From: Bacteroidia bacterium
Lineage (GTDB): Bacteria; Bacteroidota; Bacteroidia; Flavobacteriales; Flavobacteriaceae
Reading direction: 5' to 3'
Assembly (NCBI GenBank): GCA_030425285.1
Contig: JAUIAY010000007.1
Location: 85,836-149,835 of the forward strand
Length of the DNA: 64,000 bases
Below are positions 15,454 to 24,920 of the stretch, piece by piece. The first letter of the stretch is position 1. Every line of letters begins with the position of its first letter. The notes below the pieces were generated by a model that did no database searches, had not been told where the DNA came from, and saw only the letters and a program-made list of their open reading frames with translations. A program made the translations under genes and the position numbers.

Positions 15454-16457
15454 GGCTTAAAAAATAATTCAGGAAAATATTCCTGCGGATCTTCCCTCAA
15501 AATTTTGATGGCTATTATCGATTTTAAAAAACCTAAACCGTATCCTAAAAACTGTACCATTACAGCAAAAACGGCATATATGGCTACTAAAAAGGTTTTT
15601 GTTTCAAAAAGGGAAAAAATAAAAATTAACACGAAATAAATTCCATAGATCATTAATGGCCCATATACATTTAAGGTGACTGCCAAAAAAGTGGCCACCA
15701 ACAAACCTAAAATAAATAAAAGCGGAAACCAGTAAGTTAGTTTTTGGGTTTCTGGATGCCACTTGTTTAAGATTGGACGGACTTTTCCAAACTTGTTGAC
15801 CTGTGTATAGAATTTAGACCAAGATATACGTCTTTTATGATAAACAGACGCTTCAGGAATTAGTTTAGTAGTATAGTTCAACTTCCATAACCTAATCGAC
15901 AAGTCAGGGTCTTCACCAGGATGTATCGTACCAAAACCTTTTGTTTTTTGAAAAGCTTCTCTAGATAGCCCCATATTAAAACTTCTAGGCTGAAATTTAT
16001 CAACACTACGCTTATGACCTCTAATTCCACCTGTTGTTAAAAATGAGGTCATAGTAAAATTAATAGCTTTTTGTAGGGTTGAAAAAGATTGATGGGCTGC
16101 ATCAGGCCCACCATAACAATCAACATATTCTTTTTGAAGACTCTTGTTAACTTCCAATAAGTAATTAGAAGGCAAAATACAGTCCGAGTCCAATATGATA
16201 AAATAATTGCCCGTTGCTTGGTTCATTCCAAAATTCCTAGAGTCTCCTGGACCGGAATTTGGCTTGAAAAAATATTGAATATTTAATTCCTCCTGAAATG
16301 ACTCAACCACTTGTTTTGATGAAATAGTCGACCCATCCTCAATTATAACAATTTCAAAATCCTCATCGTACTCAAGACGTACAAAACTTTCCAACAATTC
16401 CAGAATCTCGTTGGGACGGTTATACACTGGGATAATAAATGAGTACTTAAGCTGCAT
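15450..16457 (-). CDS. Family 2 glycosyltransferase, membrane-anchored
   Basis: A 335-residue glycosyltransferase. The GT-A domain opens with YSFIIPVYNRPNEILELLES, has the metal-binding ILDSDCILP near residue 93, and a PGEDPDLSIRLWKLNY motif near 190. Three or more hydrophobic helices follow residue 245, anchoring it in the inner membrane. The donor and acceptor are unknown; a cell-surface polysaccharide or glycolipid is likely. It heads the operon with the YbbR-like gene and coaE; a -7 box lies 4 bases before its ATG. Confidence 0.88.
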   Translation of the reverse strand: MQLKYSFIIPVYNRPNEILELLESFVRLEYDEDFEIVIIEDGSTISSKQVVESFQEELNIQYFFKPNSGPGDSRNFGMNQATGNYFIILDSDCILPSNYLLEVNKSLQKEYVDCYGGPDAAHQSFSTLQKAINFTMTSFLTTGGIRGHKRSVDKFQPRSFNMGLSREAFQKTKGFGTIHPGEDPDLSIRLWKLNYTTKLIPEASVYHKRRISWSKFYTQVNKFGKVRPILNKWHPETQKLTYWFPLLFILGLLVATFLAVTLNVYGPLMIYGIYFVLIFIFSLFETKTFLVAIYAVFAVMVQFLGYGLGFLKSIIAIKILREDPQEYFPELFFKP

Positions 16458-16461
16458 ACAA

Positions 16462-16469
16462 CAAATGTA
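16462..16469 (-). promoter_or_regulatory. Candidate -7 promoter box (TACATTTG)
   Basis: Minus-strand TACATTTG fits TAnnTTTG and leaves 4 bases before the ATG of the glycosyltransferase at 16457, suggesting a leaderless or near-leaderless mRNA. Confidence 0.45.
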
Positions 16470-16481
16470 AATAAACCCATA

Positions 16482-16512
16482 AAAAAAGCCACTCGAAAGG
16501 AGTGGCTTTTTA
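16482..16512 (-). terminator. Terminator of the secreted protein gene
   Basis: A 7-bp G+C-rich stem (GCCACTC / GAGTGGC) with the loop gaaag is extended by A-T pairs and followed on the minus strand by a U-tract. It starts 17 bases after the stop at 16529. Confidence 0.88.
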
Positions 16513-16528
16513 TAAATTATTGAAATTA

Positions 16529-18295
16529 CTAGTTTCTGATAATTCTTATAGTCTCTGTTACACCTTCAACAGTCACTTTTACAAAATAAGCTCCTGCTCT
16601 TAAAGCAGACATATCAACGTTGCTTTCAATAGTATTATTAGGGGCACTGTTTATAACAGTTTGTCCTAACATATTGTAGACAGCTACATTTTGAATATTC
16701 TTTTGAGCCTTAATTGTCAAATTATTGCTAACAGGGTTCGGGAAATACGTAAACAATTCATTTGCATTTACATCTTCAGTAGATAAGGTAACTGCACAAA
16801 CTACTGATCGTGTTCTACAATCATCTAAATCGCCACAACTATTATCTGTATGCGTGTAAAAACGTACATTTCCTGTAACTGTAGACGTCCATGTAACACT
16901 TCCTTCTCCACCAATATAGGCCGCTGTTCCTTCTTCATTACTTATTGTAACGAAGTCAGTACCTACTGAACTTTCAAATCTATAATTTTCACCACTTACA
17001 ACAGCTACCATAGAGTACTCTCCATTGTAACCACAAGTTGTAATATCATTAACTGTAGTACCATCACAAGTAGCAGAAGCTGCCACATCATATACTGTAC
17101 CAGGCCATTGACCCCAAGGAGCTGTTAAACAAGCATCTCCAGGAGGATCTTCACTAGTAGCAGACCAAAGTGCACAAGGTCCAGCAGCTGGCACCCCATT
17201 AGATATTGGTACAATAGACCAATAAACTGTTAAACTATATTCACCAAATGCAACGTCATAAAATGTATCGGTTGTATTAGCAAAAAATCCTTGATCACTA
17301 CCATCAGACATAAAGCCTACATAAAAATCATACGAATCTGGAACTGGACCTGAAGCAGGAGCCGTCCAAGAGAAGTTAATGTCTCCTGTAGCACTTAATC
17401 CAGTAGCACCGTCCATTGGTGTTATTGGTGCAGTTGCACATTCTGGAGGACATCCAGAAGTTGTTAAAGTATCTGAATCATTACATGCACTATCTGCTGC
17501 ATCTTCAACTGTGATAACAACAGTTGTTCCAGCAGGAAAAGGACCAACAGAATAAGGCGAAGCTGATCCATCGACTCCATTTACTGCAGGTGCGCCTCCA
17601 TCATTTAAAATATTAACTGAAGCAGCTGATCCTAAATCTGTCACATCTACATCAATAAAAAATTCTTCATCAGGACAGTTATTAGTTCCAGAAGCAATAG
17701 CAAATATTGCAGGTGTACACCCTGAAGATGAAATTGTTGGCGAGTCAAAACAGAATCCCCATTCCCAAGCAGCTCCACCAGCTCCTCCATCGTCAAGAAA
17801 GTTTAATCTATATCTAAATCCTGATAACTGGGTAGCATCAAATCCTGAAATATCCAATGGGAGACTTTCAAACGAACCTTGGACTCCCGAACAAAAATCA
17901 TCCAGAGTAGCATTGTCTGTTTCAGTGAATGCTTCCCATACTACCCAAACAGAATTTGTTTCATCCCAATATTCCAGCGTTAATGAATCAGCTAAAAAAT
18001 TATAGACATAATTCACAGCTACTACTATTGCTGTCTCACTGTTGTTAAATGCAGGCGTAAGATCTATAACTGGTGATTCTGCAGCTATATCATCATCACT
18101 TGAACCTCCCGCATCATCATCATCAAAGGCGAAATTTGCTGTTACGGTTGGATCTGCTTCAAATGCAGCCGGGTCTGTATTAAAACTTCCAGTAACGGTC
18201 CAGTTGGCATTTGGCCAACTAGCATTCTGATTTAAAGTTTGCGAAAATCCAAATGCAAATGAGATTAACGCTAAAAATAAAGTAATTTTTTTCAT
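16529..18295 (-). CDS. Secreted multidomain protein with T9SS sorting domain
   Basis: A 588-residue protein. A signal peptide (to about FGFSQ, residue 19) is followed by an Asp-, Thr- and Ser-rich adhesin-like sequence with many DDD/GG turns, then a fibronectin-type-III-like segment (about 290-385, starting ECATAPITPMDGATGLS). The last 75 residues are a type A sorting domain (FTYFPNPVSNNLTIKA, VYNMLGQTV, LRAGAYFVKVTVEG), which directs export across the outer membrane by T9SS. Paired cysteines occur throughout, which suggests disulfides. No catalytic domain was recognised. A hairpin terminator follows it. Confidence 0.8.
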   Translation of the reverse strand: MKKITLFLALISFAFGFSQTLNQNASWPNANWTVTGSFNTDPAAFEADPTVTANFAFDDDDAGGSSDDDIAAESPVIDLTPAFNNSETAIVVAVNYVYNFLADSLTLEYWDETNSVWVVWEAFTETDNATLDDFCSGVQGSFESLPLDISGFDATQLSGFRYRLNFLDDGGAGGAAWEWGFCFDSPTISSSGCTPAIFAIASGTNNCPDEEFFIDVDVTDLGSAASVNILNDGGAPAVNGVDGSASPYSVGPFPAGTTVVITVEDAADSACNDSDTLTTSGCPPECATAPITPMDGATGLSATGDINFSWTAPASGPVPDSYDFYVGFMSDGSDQGFFANTTDTFYDVAFGEYSLTVYWSIVPISNGVPAAGPCALWSATSEDPPGDACLTAPWGQWPGTVYDVAASATCDGTTVNDITTCGYNGEYSMVAVVSGENYRFESSVGTDFVTISNEEGTAAYIGGEGSVTWTSTVTGNVRFYTHTDNSCGDLDDCRTRSVVCAVTLSTEDVNANELFTYFPNPVSNNLTIKAQKNIQNVAVYNMLGQTVINSAPNNTIESNVDMSALRAGAYFVKVTVEGVTETIRIIRN

Positions 18296-18427
18296 AAATT
18301 TTGGTTTAAGTTTTACATTTTGATTAAAAATATTGAATAATTTATACTTAAGAAATATGACCCACCAATAATCTTAAAAAAAAGGGGGTTTTTCGATAAA
18401 ATGCTTTTTTTTTCGGCAAAACACAGA

Positions 18428-20152
18428 CTACTTTTTAATTAGTCGTTTAAAATATCTGTTTTTTTCGTCGTAAACTTCTAAAAAATAGATACCTGGCTTC
18501 AAATCTCCTACAGCTATTTTAAAACTATTAGTGTTTATCTTGGATTTTTTAACCAAATCTCCCAATATACCATATAATCTAATTTCATAAATTCTTCCTG
18601 AACTATATCCTTCCAAATACTCCGAAACAGGGTTTTTAACGAACAATTTAGGACTGGTTTCAACTTCAGAAATACTCAATGGGTTAGAACCTTCTACAAT
18701 TGTGATTTGTTGGTTACCATCAACATTCTCTATATAATCAATCACACCGCTTAACCAAGTAACTTTAACATAGTCCACTTCCGTGTTGGTCCCTAGTCCA
18801 AAAAATTCAGAATTGGAGTTTTGGGAAATATAGCCTTCACCACATAAGGTATATCGATATTGTTTTTCACCATTTACCGATATTTCTATTCTTGAACCAA
18901 TACCATCTTTATTACTAACAACGCCTTCCAGATTAAGCTTAAGCCAATTATTATCTTGGGGTGTCTGGTTTTTCCAAATAAACACATTTTCATTATTTGA
19001 ATTACTGACAATGATTTCAGGGTACCCATCATTATCCACATCACCAATAGCATTGGAATGACTAATTCTATCATCATTTACAAATCCAGTATCAGGAGTT
19101 GAAAATGTTCCGTTCCCAGCATTGGTATAAAATTGAGCAGATGGCAGTACAGGTACAGAACCATCCATGGAACTACTGACATACAAATCCTGATCCATAT
19201 CATTATCGGCATCTAGAAAAACCGCTCCCCAAGCAAAACTGTGAAAATCTGTTCCGGTTACTTCAGTAACATTGGTAAAGGTATTGTCTCCATTGTTTCT
19301 AAAAAAAGCGTTACCACCAATTGGCGTGTTGGTAACATAAATATCAAACCAACCATCGTTATTATAGTCACCTATAGTGGTGGACATGGCATCGATTGCA
19401 ATATCAACACCTGCACTATGCGCTACATTTGTAAATGTGTTATCACCATTATTATGATATAAAAAATTCTCGTTGAAATCTTTATCATTGGCAACATATA
19501 TATCTTGCCAGCCATCATTGTTATAATCAAAAAAAGCACAACAAAAAGATAAATGACTTGTAGTATGAATACCAGCAGAGACACTGATATCGGTAAAAGT
19601 GCCATCTTGATTGTTTAAGAACAATAAATTAGGTTGCATAAAACTCTCATCCCGATTACTTATAAAAATATCCAAATAACCATCATTATTTATATCTCCA
19701 AATGATGCTCCCCAAGATTCAATATTAGTTGTCGGTAATCCCGCTGCTGCTGTTACATCAGTAAACACTAAAGAACCATTATTGTTATATAAATGATTCC
19801 CGTTTAAATTGCTAATTATGAACAAATCTTTATCGCCATCATTATCATAATCAGCCCAAATTATTTGCCTCCCTTGAACATTATTATCGGTTAATGTGAA
19901 ATTCTGTCTTGTAAAGGTTCCATCTTGTTCATTTAGATAAAATTCAGATTGGTTTCCAGAACTGGTAGCAATACTTATATCATCCCAACCATCACTATTA
20001 AAATCGCAAAACGAAATACCAGAACCATATTCAAGGTCACCAGCTGTCATTTCCACTCCTAAAGCTGTGGCTTGATTTACAAAATCAATCTGTGCTGTTA
20101 CACGATAATTTAATAATACTAAAAACAGAAAAACACAGTTGAAAATTTTCAT
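18428..20152 (-). CDS. Secreted FG-GAP/VCBS beta-propeller with ASPIC/UnbV and T9SS domains
   Basis: A 574-residue secreted protein. After the signal peptide come seven calcium-loop repeats of the D-x-[DN]-x-DG-x-x-D type (for example DFNSDGWDD, DYDNDGDKD, DINNDGYLD, DVDNDGYPE), which together form a seven-bladed propeller of the FG-GAP type. Residues about 395-490 form an ASPIC/UnbV domain (NWLKLNLEGVVSNKDGIGSRIEI). The end is a type A sorting domain (LRLYGILGDLV-like, LKPGIYFLEVYDE). The family is related to CRTAC1; surface binding of calcium and ligands is likely. The ligand is unknown. Confidence 0.85.
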   Translation of the reverse strand: MKIFNCVFLFLVLLNYRVTAQIDFVNQATALGVEMTAGDLEYGSGISFCDFNSDGWDDISIATSSGNQSEFYLNEQDGTFTRQNFTLTDNNVQGRQIIWADYDNDGDKDLFIISNLNGNHLYNNNGSLVFTDVTAAAGLPTTNIESWGASFGDINNDGYLDIFISNRDESFMQPNLLFLNNQDGTFTDISVSAGIHTTSHLSFCCAFFDYNNDGWQDIYVANDKDFNENFLYHNNGDNTFTNVAHSAGVDIAIDAMSTTIGDYNNDGWFDIYVTNTPIGGNAFFRNNGDNTFTNVTEVTGTDFHSFAWGAVFLDADNDMDQDLYVSSSMDGSVPVLPSAQFYTNAGNGTFSTPDTGFVNDDRISHSNAIGDVDNDGYPEIIVSNSNNENVFIWKNQTPQDNNWLKLNLEGVVSNKDGIGSRIEISVNGEKQYRYTLCGEGYISQNSNSEFFGLGTNTEVDYVKVTWLSGVIDYIENVDGNQQITIVEGSNPLSISEVETSPKLFVKNPVSEYLEGYSSGRIYEIRLYGILGDLVKKSKINTNSFKIAVGDLKPGIYFLEVYDEKNRYFKRLIKK

Positions 20153-20212
20153 TGAGGTTATTTTTATTTGTTCTGGAATTAAATTTACTATTAAAAAATA
20201 ACATTTATGCAG

Positions 20213-20250
20213 AAAAAAAAAAGTGAGAAGCTAAATATAGCTTCTCACTT
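20213..20250 (-). terminator. Terminator of fabI
   Basis: A perfect 13-bp stem (AAGTGAGAAGCTA / TAGCTTCTCACTT) with loop aata is followed on the minus strand by a run of eight or more T. It lies 22 bases after the fabI stop. Confidence 0.93.
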
Positions 20251-20271
20251 AAACTCTATTTTTGTAGAATA

Positions 20272-21084
20272 CTATTTGGTAAATGTTTCCATAACAGCAT
20301 CGCTAACTCCCATATTACTAAAACCTCCATCATGGAACAAGTTCTGGAGTGTTACTTTACGTGTTAGGTCACTAAATAAGGTTACTGTATAATTAGCACA
20401 ATCCAAAGCGGTGGCATTGCCAAGAGGCGACATTTTTTCAGCATAAGAAATAAAACCATCAAATCCTTTTACACCACTACCAGCTGTGGTTGGTGTTGGT
20501 GATTGCGAAATGGTATTAACTCTTACTTTTTTGTCACGTCCAAAGAAGTAACCAAAACTTCTAGCTATACTCTCCAATAGGGCTTTATTGTCAGCCATAT
20601 CGTTATAGTCAGGAAATACGCGTTGAGCAGCCATATAAGTTAATGCCACAATACTTCCCCATTCATTCATGGCATCTTTTTTATAGAGCGTTTGCATAAC
20701 TTTATGGAAAGAAGTGGCTGAAACATCGGTTCCTTTTTGTGTCCAATCATAGTTTTGATCGGTATAGTGATTGCCTTTTCTCACGTTTATGGACATACCA
20801 ATGGAGTGTAAGACGAAATCAATTTTTCCTCCTAAAATCTCCATAGCCTGATCAACAAGGTTCTCTAGGTCTTCTAAAGAAGTAGCATCAGCCGGAATAA
20901 CTTTAGAACCAGTTTTTTCAGCAAGTGCATTAATTTGCCCCATTCTCATAGCAACTGGCGCATTGGTAAGTACAAATTCACCTCCTTCTTCATGAACACG
21001 TTCGGCAGTTTTCCAAGCAATTGAATTTTCATCTAAAGCTCCAAAAATGATTCCCCTTTTCCCTTTTAATAAATTATGTGACAT
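20272..21084 (-). CDS. fabI: Enoyl-[acyl-carrier-protein] reductase (NADH)
   Basis: FabI reduces trans-2-enoyl-ACP in the last step of each fatty-acid elongation cycle. The 270-residue protein has the FabI-specific cofactor site (GALDENSIAWKTAERV), the SIGMS segment, and the catalytic set Y150, Y160 and K167, spaced as in E. coli FabI (Y146, Y156, K163). The length fits. It lies after recN with 42 bases between, but a -7 box in that gap suggests its own promoter, and it has its own terminator. Confidence 0.93.
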   Translation of the reverse strand: MSHNLLKGKRGIIFGALDENSIAWKTAERVHEEGGEFVLTNAPVAMRMGQINALAEKTGSKVIPADATSLEDLENLVDQAMEILGGKIDFVLHSIGMSINVRKGNHYTDQNYDWTQKGTDVSATSFHKVMQTLYKKDAMNEWGSIVALTYMAAQRVFPDYNDMADNKALLESIARSFGYFFGRDKKVRVNTISQSPTPTTAGSGVKGFDGFISYAEKMSPLGNATALDCANYTVTLFSDLTRKVTLQNLFHDGGFSNMGVSDAVMETFTK

Positions 21085-21115
21085 ATTATAATAGTTGATT
21101 CGTTGTTTACTTTGT

Positions 21116-21123
21116 CAAAGATA
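21116..21123 (-). promoter_or_regulatory. Candidate -7 promoter box of fabI (TATCTTTG)
   Basis: TATCTTTG on the minus strand is a strong match to TAnnTTTG and lies 31 bases before the fabI ATG, just before the end of recN. No -33 TTG at standard spacing was found. Confidence 0.5.
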
Positions 21124-21126
21124 CTA

Positions 21127-22779
21127 TTAATTCAATAATTGTTTAGCATGGGCTATTGCAGAATTTGAAATTTTCTCGCCTCCCAACATTTGTGCTATTT
21201 CCACAATACGTGCATCATGATCTAATTTTGAAAGACTGGTTTGGGTTACCTGACCAACATCTTCTTTAAAAACCTTATAATGATTGTGACCTTTCGCGGC
21301 TATTTGCGGTAAATGGGTTATGGTAAACACCTGCATGTGCTTACTCATCTCCAACATCATATCTCCCATTTTATTTGAAATCTCACCAGATACTCCTGAA
21401 TCGATTTCATCAAACACAATAGATGGTAATTGCACGTAATTGGACAAGATGAGTTTGATTGCTAACATAATTCGAGATAGTTCTCCTCCCGAAGCCGCTT
21501 TTTTCAAATCATTAAAATGGCCTCCTTTGTTGGCTTTAAATTGAAATTGCAATGTATCCTTGCCATTAGAATGAAAGGTATCGGATAAAGACAATGAAAT
21601 TTGAAATTGGGCATTAGGCATACCTAACTGATTCAAAATTTTCTCAAGCTCTTTGGAAAGGGTTGGTATGGCTGATTGTCTTTTATCGTGAATTTCTTTT
21701 GAAATAGCATTTAAATCCTGTAGAGCTTTTTGAACCTCTTCCTCTTTTCGCAACAACTCACTATCAATATTTTCTGTATCGGTAACTTTCTTTGAAAGCT
21801 CCTCTCGGATTTCAATTAATTTTAAAACATCATCAACGTGGTGTTTTCTTAACAGACTTGAAATTTGGTCAATCCTATTACTTATTTCATCAATTTGTCC
21901 TGTGTCCAAATCCAAATTATCCTGAAGTGTGTTTATTTCATCATAAATATCATCCAATTCAATAATTGAACTTCCTACCCTATTATATAAATCTTCATAT
22001 TTTGAAGCAAACTTTGCCAACCGTTGAAGGTTGTTTTTTAATTGGGTCAAGCTATTTATAGCTCCTAATTGCTCATCATTCAATAAATAATCAGCACTTT
22101 CAAAAGTTTGCTTGATCTCTTCCAGATTATTTAAGGTTTCGTATTGCTCCTCAAGTTCTTCCAAATCACCAGCTTTTAAATTGACTTCTTGAAGCTCTGT
22201 CAATAAAAACATATTGTAATCCTGCTCTTTCAATGCTTCAGCTTGAAATTTCAACAAAGCATCATAAGCTTTTTGTGAAGATTTATAATCGGTTAAAGTC
22301 TTTTTATATTGGTCTAAAGATTGCTCATTCTTGGCAAGTGCGTCTATTACCCGGAATTGAAAATCATCATTGACCAACTGTATGGTTTCATGTTGAGAAT
22401 GAATATCAATCAAATGATTACCCAAAACCTGCAAACCACTTAAATTTACAGGAGAATCATTAACAAATGCACGTGATTTTCCAGAAGGCAGAATCTCTCG
22501 CCGAATGATGGTTTGCGGCTCAAAATCAAAATCCAATTGCTTGAATAAATTTTCCAATTGGTAATTGGTAACATCAAAAACGGCTTCGATTATGCATTTT
22601 TCATCTTTATGCTTCAAAGCACTCAAGTCGGCTCGTTTTCCCAAAATCAACGACAAACCGCCTAAAAGAATAGACTTTCCTGCTCCAGTTTCTCCGGTTA
22701 TAATAGTTAGCCCTTGATTGAAATCAACTTGTAGAATATCTATTAAGGCATAGTTCTTTATGGAAAGTGATGTTAGCAA
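21127..22779 (-). CDS. recN: DNA repair protein RecN
   Basis: An SMC-like ATPase of 550 residues used in double-strand break repair. The Walker A motif is ITGETGAGKSILLGGLSLILG near residue 28-48; a long central coiled coil (about 150-380) separates it from the ABC signature (GELSRIMLAIKLIL) and Walker B with the catalytic Glu (IVFDEIDSGVSG). The C-terminal D-loop and His-switch read VFTITHLPQIA. It lies last in the bamD-rpoZ-coaBC-DUF4835-recN cluster, 37 bases after DUF4835. Confidence 0.95.
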   Translation of the reverse strand: MLTSLSIKNYALIDILQVDFNQGLTIITGETGAGKSILLGGLSLILGKRADLSALKHKDEKCIIEAVFDVTNYQLENLFKQLDFDFEPQTIIRREILPSGKSRAFVNDSPVNLSGLQVLGNHLIDIHSQHETIQLVNDDFQFRVIDALAKNEQSLDQYKKTLTDYKSSQKAYDALLKFQAEALKEQDYNMFLLTELQEVNLKAGDLEELEEQYETLNNLEEIKQTFESADYLLNDEQLGAINSLTQLKNNLQRLAKFASKYEDLYNRVGSSIIELDDIYDEINTLQDNLDLDTGQIDEISNRIDQISSLLRKHHVDDVLKLIEIREELSKKVTDTENIDSELLRKEEEVQKALQDLNAISKEIHDKRQSAIPTLSKELEKILNQLGMPNAQFQISLSLSDTFHSNGKDTLQFQFKANKGGHFNDLKKAASGGELSRIMLAIKLILSNYVQLPSIVFDEIDSGVSGEISNKMGDMMLEMSKHMQVFTITHLPQIAAKGHNHYKVFKEDVGQVTQTSLSKLDHDARIVEIAQMLGGEKISNSAIAHAKQLLN

Positions 22780-22816
22780 GCTGTTTAGAAATTAAAATTT
22801 AACGTATGACCGTTTT

Positions 22817-23707
22817 CTAGTACTTGATGCTTCGCCATTTACTCGAATACATAGGTGCAACGCGATTAAGCGTAGCTACCAACTCCGTAATTTGAACGCT
22901 GGGTCCATCAGAGAAAATTTGCTCAATCTCATCTCCTTTAGCATCAAAAAATGTTCTTAACAGAAAAGAATTTGGCCTACGTCTGTTCATGGCATTAAAC
23001 TCTTCTATTGCAGTAGCAATAGCCTCTTTGCCTTTTTTGGGATCTTCGTTCATGATATCCAGCCCCTTTCTATGGTAATCATAAGTAACAGATCGATATT
23101 CCTTGAAAGTAGGTGACAACAAATTATCAATCAACGCAAATCTAGTCTGCAAACCATCTTCCAATTTCCATCCTCTGGCATTTTCCTGTTGTGAGTAGTT
23201 AACAATAGTTTGAGCCTGCTTAAAATATTCGTCACCTCCATTGGGAGCAAACGAATCGGCATCCATACCCAAAACCATGTTAATATGAAAGGCTATGACT
23301 GACACCAAATTGGATTCGTATTGATTTTGATTATAAAGTAAATTTTGAAATTCAACATATTTGAACGTAAAATCTTTGTCATTTACATTGTAAATTGGTG
23401 TTGAATAGGTAGAACCATAAACCGGACGGGATGATTGTACCTGAATAGTAGCTTTGAATGTGTCGCTATTGTCATACTCTGTGATGTTTATAAAAATGCC
23501 ACATTCAATGCGCTCTTGAGGCCCAAATTCCTTGTTGGTCCATTTGGTTGAATTTACAAATTCACGTAACTGCGTTTGAAGGGTTTTAAAAATCTGAAAG
23601 TTTTCGTTTCCTGTAAACTGTGCATTGACAATAACGTTACAGTTCAACTCTTGAGCATTTACAGAGAATGAAAGAAACAGTAGTATAACTAATATAAATC
23701 TATTCAT
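22817..23707 (-). CDS. Exported DUF4835 family protein
   Basis: A 296-residue protein with a signal peptide (to about VNAQ, residue 18) and no membrane helix in the mature part. It begins ELNCNVIVNAQFTGNENFQIFKTLQ, typical of DUF4835, and includes the conserved GMDADSF block (about residue 154) and the C-terminal RRRPNSFLLRTFFDAKGDEI block. The family is almost confined to Bacteroidota and is nearly always between coaBC and recN, as here. The function is unknown; the location next to coaBC and bamD gives no firm hint. Its start overlaps coaBC by 8 bases. Confidence 0.85.
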   Translation of the reverse strand: MNRFILVILLFLSFSVNAQELNCNVIVNAQFTGNENFQIFKTLQTQLREFVNSTKWTNKEFGPQERIECGIFINITEYDNSDTFKATIQVQSSRPVYGSTYSTPIYNVNDKDFTFKYVEFQNLLYNQNQYESNLVSVIAFHINMVLGMDADSFAPNGGDEYFKQAQTIVNYSQQENARGWKLEDGLQTRFALIDNLLSPTFKEYRSVTYDYHRKGLDIMNEDPKKGKEAIATAIEEFNAMNRRRPNSFLLRTFFDAKGDEIEQIFSDGPSVQITELVATLNRVAPMYSSKWRSIKY

Positions 23708-24911
23708 GAAGCTGTTTTAAAATTTCAACAAAAAGGTCTTTGGCTACTTGTTCTTTAGATTTTAAATCGAATGCCGTGATGACATCATTATCATCTATCA
23801 GTGTCACTTTGTTCGTGTCCGATTTAAAACCAGCACCTTTGTCATTTAACGAATTTAATACAATTAAGTTTAAATTCTTCTTTTTTAGCTTGGCTTTGGC
23901 ATTTTCAACCTCATTGTTGGTTTCCAATGCAAAACCTACTAAAAACTGCGTGGTTTTAATAGCTCCCAAGGAAGCCAAAATATCCTTTGTCTTTTCCAGT
24001 TCTAAAGATAACGAATTTTCTGTCTTCTTTATTTTCTTATCGGCTACAAACTTTGGTCTATAATCAGCAACCGCTGCAGCTAAAATAGCTATATCACAGT
24101 CCCCAAACTCTTTATGGGCTGCCTTATACATTTCTTCAGCCGATGTTACCGAAACCACATTTACAAGGCTATGTTGTATTTTTTGATTTGTTGGCCCTGA
24201 AATCAAGTGTACTTGAGCTCCTAGATTGGCAGCATGTTTTGCAATTTCAAAGCCCATTTTACCACTAGAATGATTTCCTATAAATCGTACTGGGTCAATG
24301 GCCTCATAAGTCGGACCTGCAGTAATCAAAACTGTTTTTCCTCGCAAAGGCAATTTGTTTAAAATATCCTTTTCAATAAACTGCACGATATCTTCAGGTT
24401 CAGCCATTCGGCCTTCACCAATCAAACCACTTGCCAATTCGCCACTAGTAGCTGGAATAATGATATTCCCATAACGTTTTAAAACATCCAACGATCGTAA
24501 AGTAGAAGGATGCTTATACATATCCAAATCCATGGCTGGAGCAAAATAAACAGGGCATTTTGCCGATAAATAAGTCGCCAAGAGTAGATTGTCACAAACA
24601 CCATTTGCCATTTTAGACAGCGTGTTGGCCGTTGCAGGTGCAACGAGCATTAAATCTGCCCATAAACCTAAATCTACATGGTTGTTCCAAACATCATTGT
24701 CATCCTCCTCATTGGTAAACGACGAATGAACTGAATTCTTAGAAAGTGTTGATAATGTCAAAGGCGTGATAAAATCCTTTGAAGCGGGTGTCATAACAAC
24801 CTTAACATTAGCTCCTGCCTTAATGAAAAGCCTAACTAAACTGGCCGTTTTATAAGCGGCAATACCAGCACTTATGCCTAAAAGTATATTTTTGCCGCTT
24901 AATATTGACAT
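23700..24911 (-). CDS. coaBC: Bifunctional CoaBC (phosphopantothenoylcysteine synthetase/decarboxylase)
   Basis: CoaBC joins cysteine to 4'-phosphopantothenate and decarboxylates the product to 4'-phosphopantetheine, two steps of CoA synthesis. The N-terminal FMN-binding CoaC half (residues 1-185) has the active-site histidine in NNHVDLGLWADLM and the PAMDLDMY motif. The CoaB half (about 190-403) has GPTYEAIDPVRFIGNHSSGKMG and the AAAVADYRP block. Length is standard. CoaE, which acts later in this pathway, is elsewhere in the window at 13907-14494. Confidence 0.95.
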   Translation of the reverse strand: MSILSGKNILLGISAGIAAYKTASLVRLFIKAGANVKVVMTPASKDFITPLTLSTLSKNSVHSSFTNEEDDNDVWNNHVDLGLWADLMLVAPATANTLSKMANGVCDNLLLATYLSAKCPVYFAPAMDLDMYKHPSTLRSLDVLKRYGNIIIPATSGELASGLIGEGRMAEPEDIVQFIEKDILNKLPLRGKTVLITAGPTYEAIDPVRFIGNHSSGKMGFEIAKHAANLGAQVHLISGPTNQKIQHSLVNVVSVTSAEEMYKAAHKEFGDCDIAILAAAVADYRPKFVADKKIKKTENSLSLELEKTKDILASLGAIKTTQFLVGFALETNNEVENAKAKLKKKNLNLIVLNSLNDKGAGFKSDTNKVTLIDDNDVITAFDLKSKEQVAKDLFVEILKQLHE

Positions 24912-24920
24912 AGTATTTTG

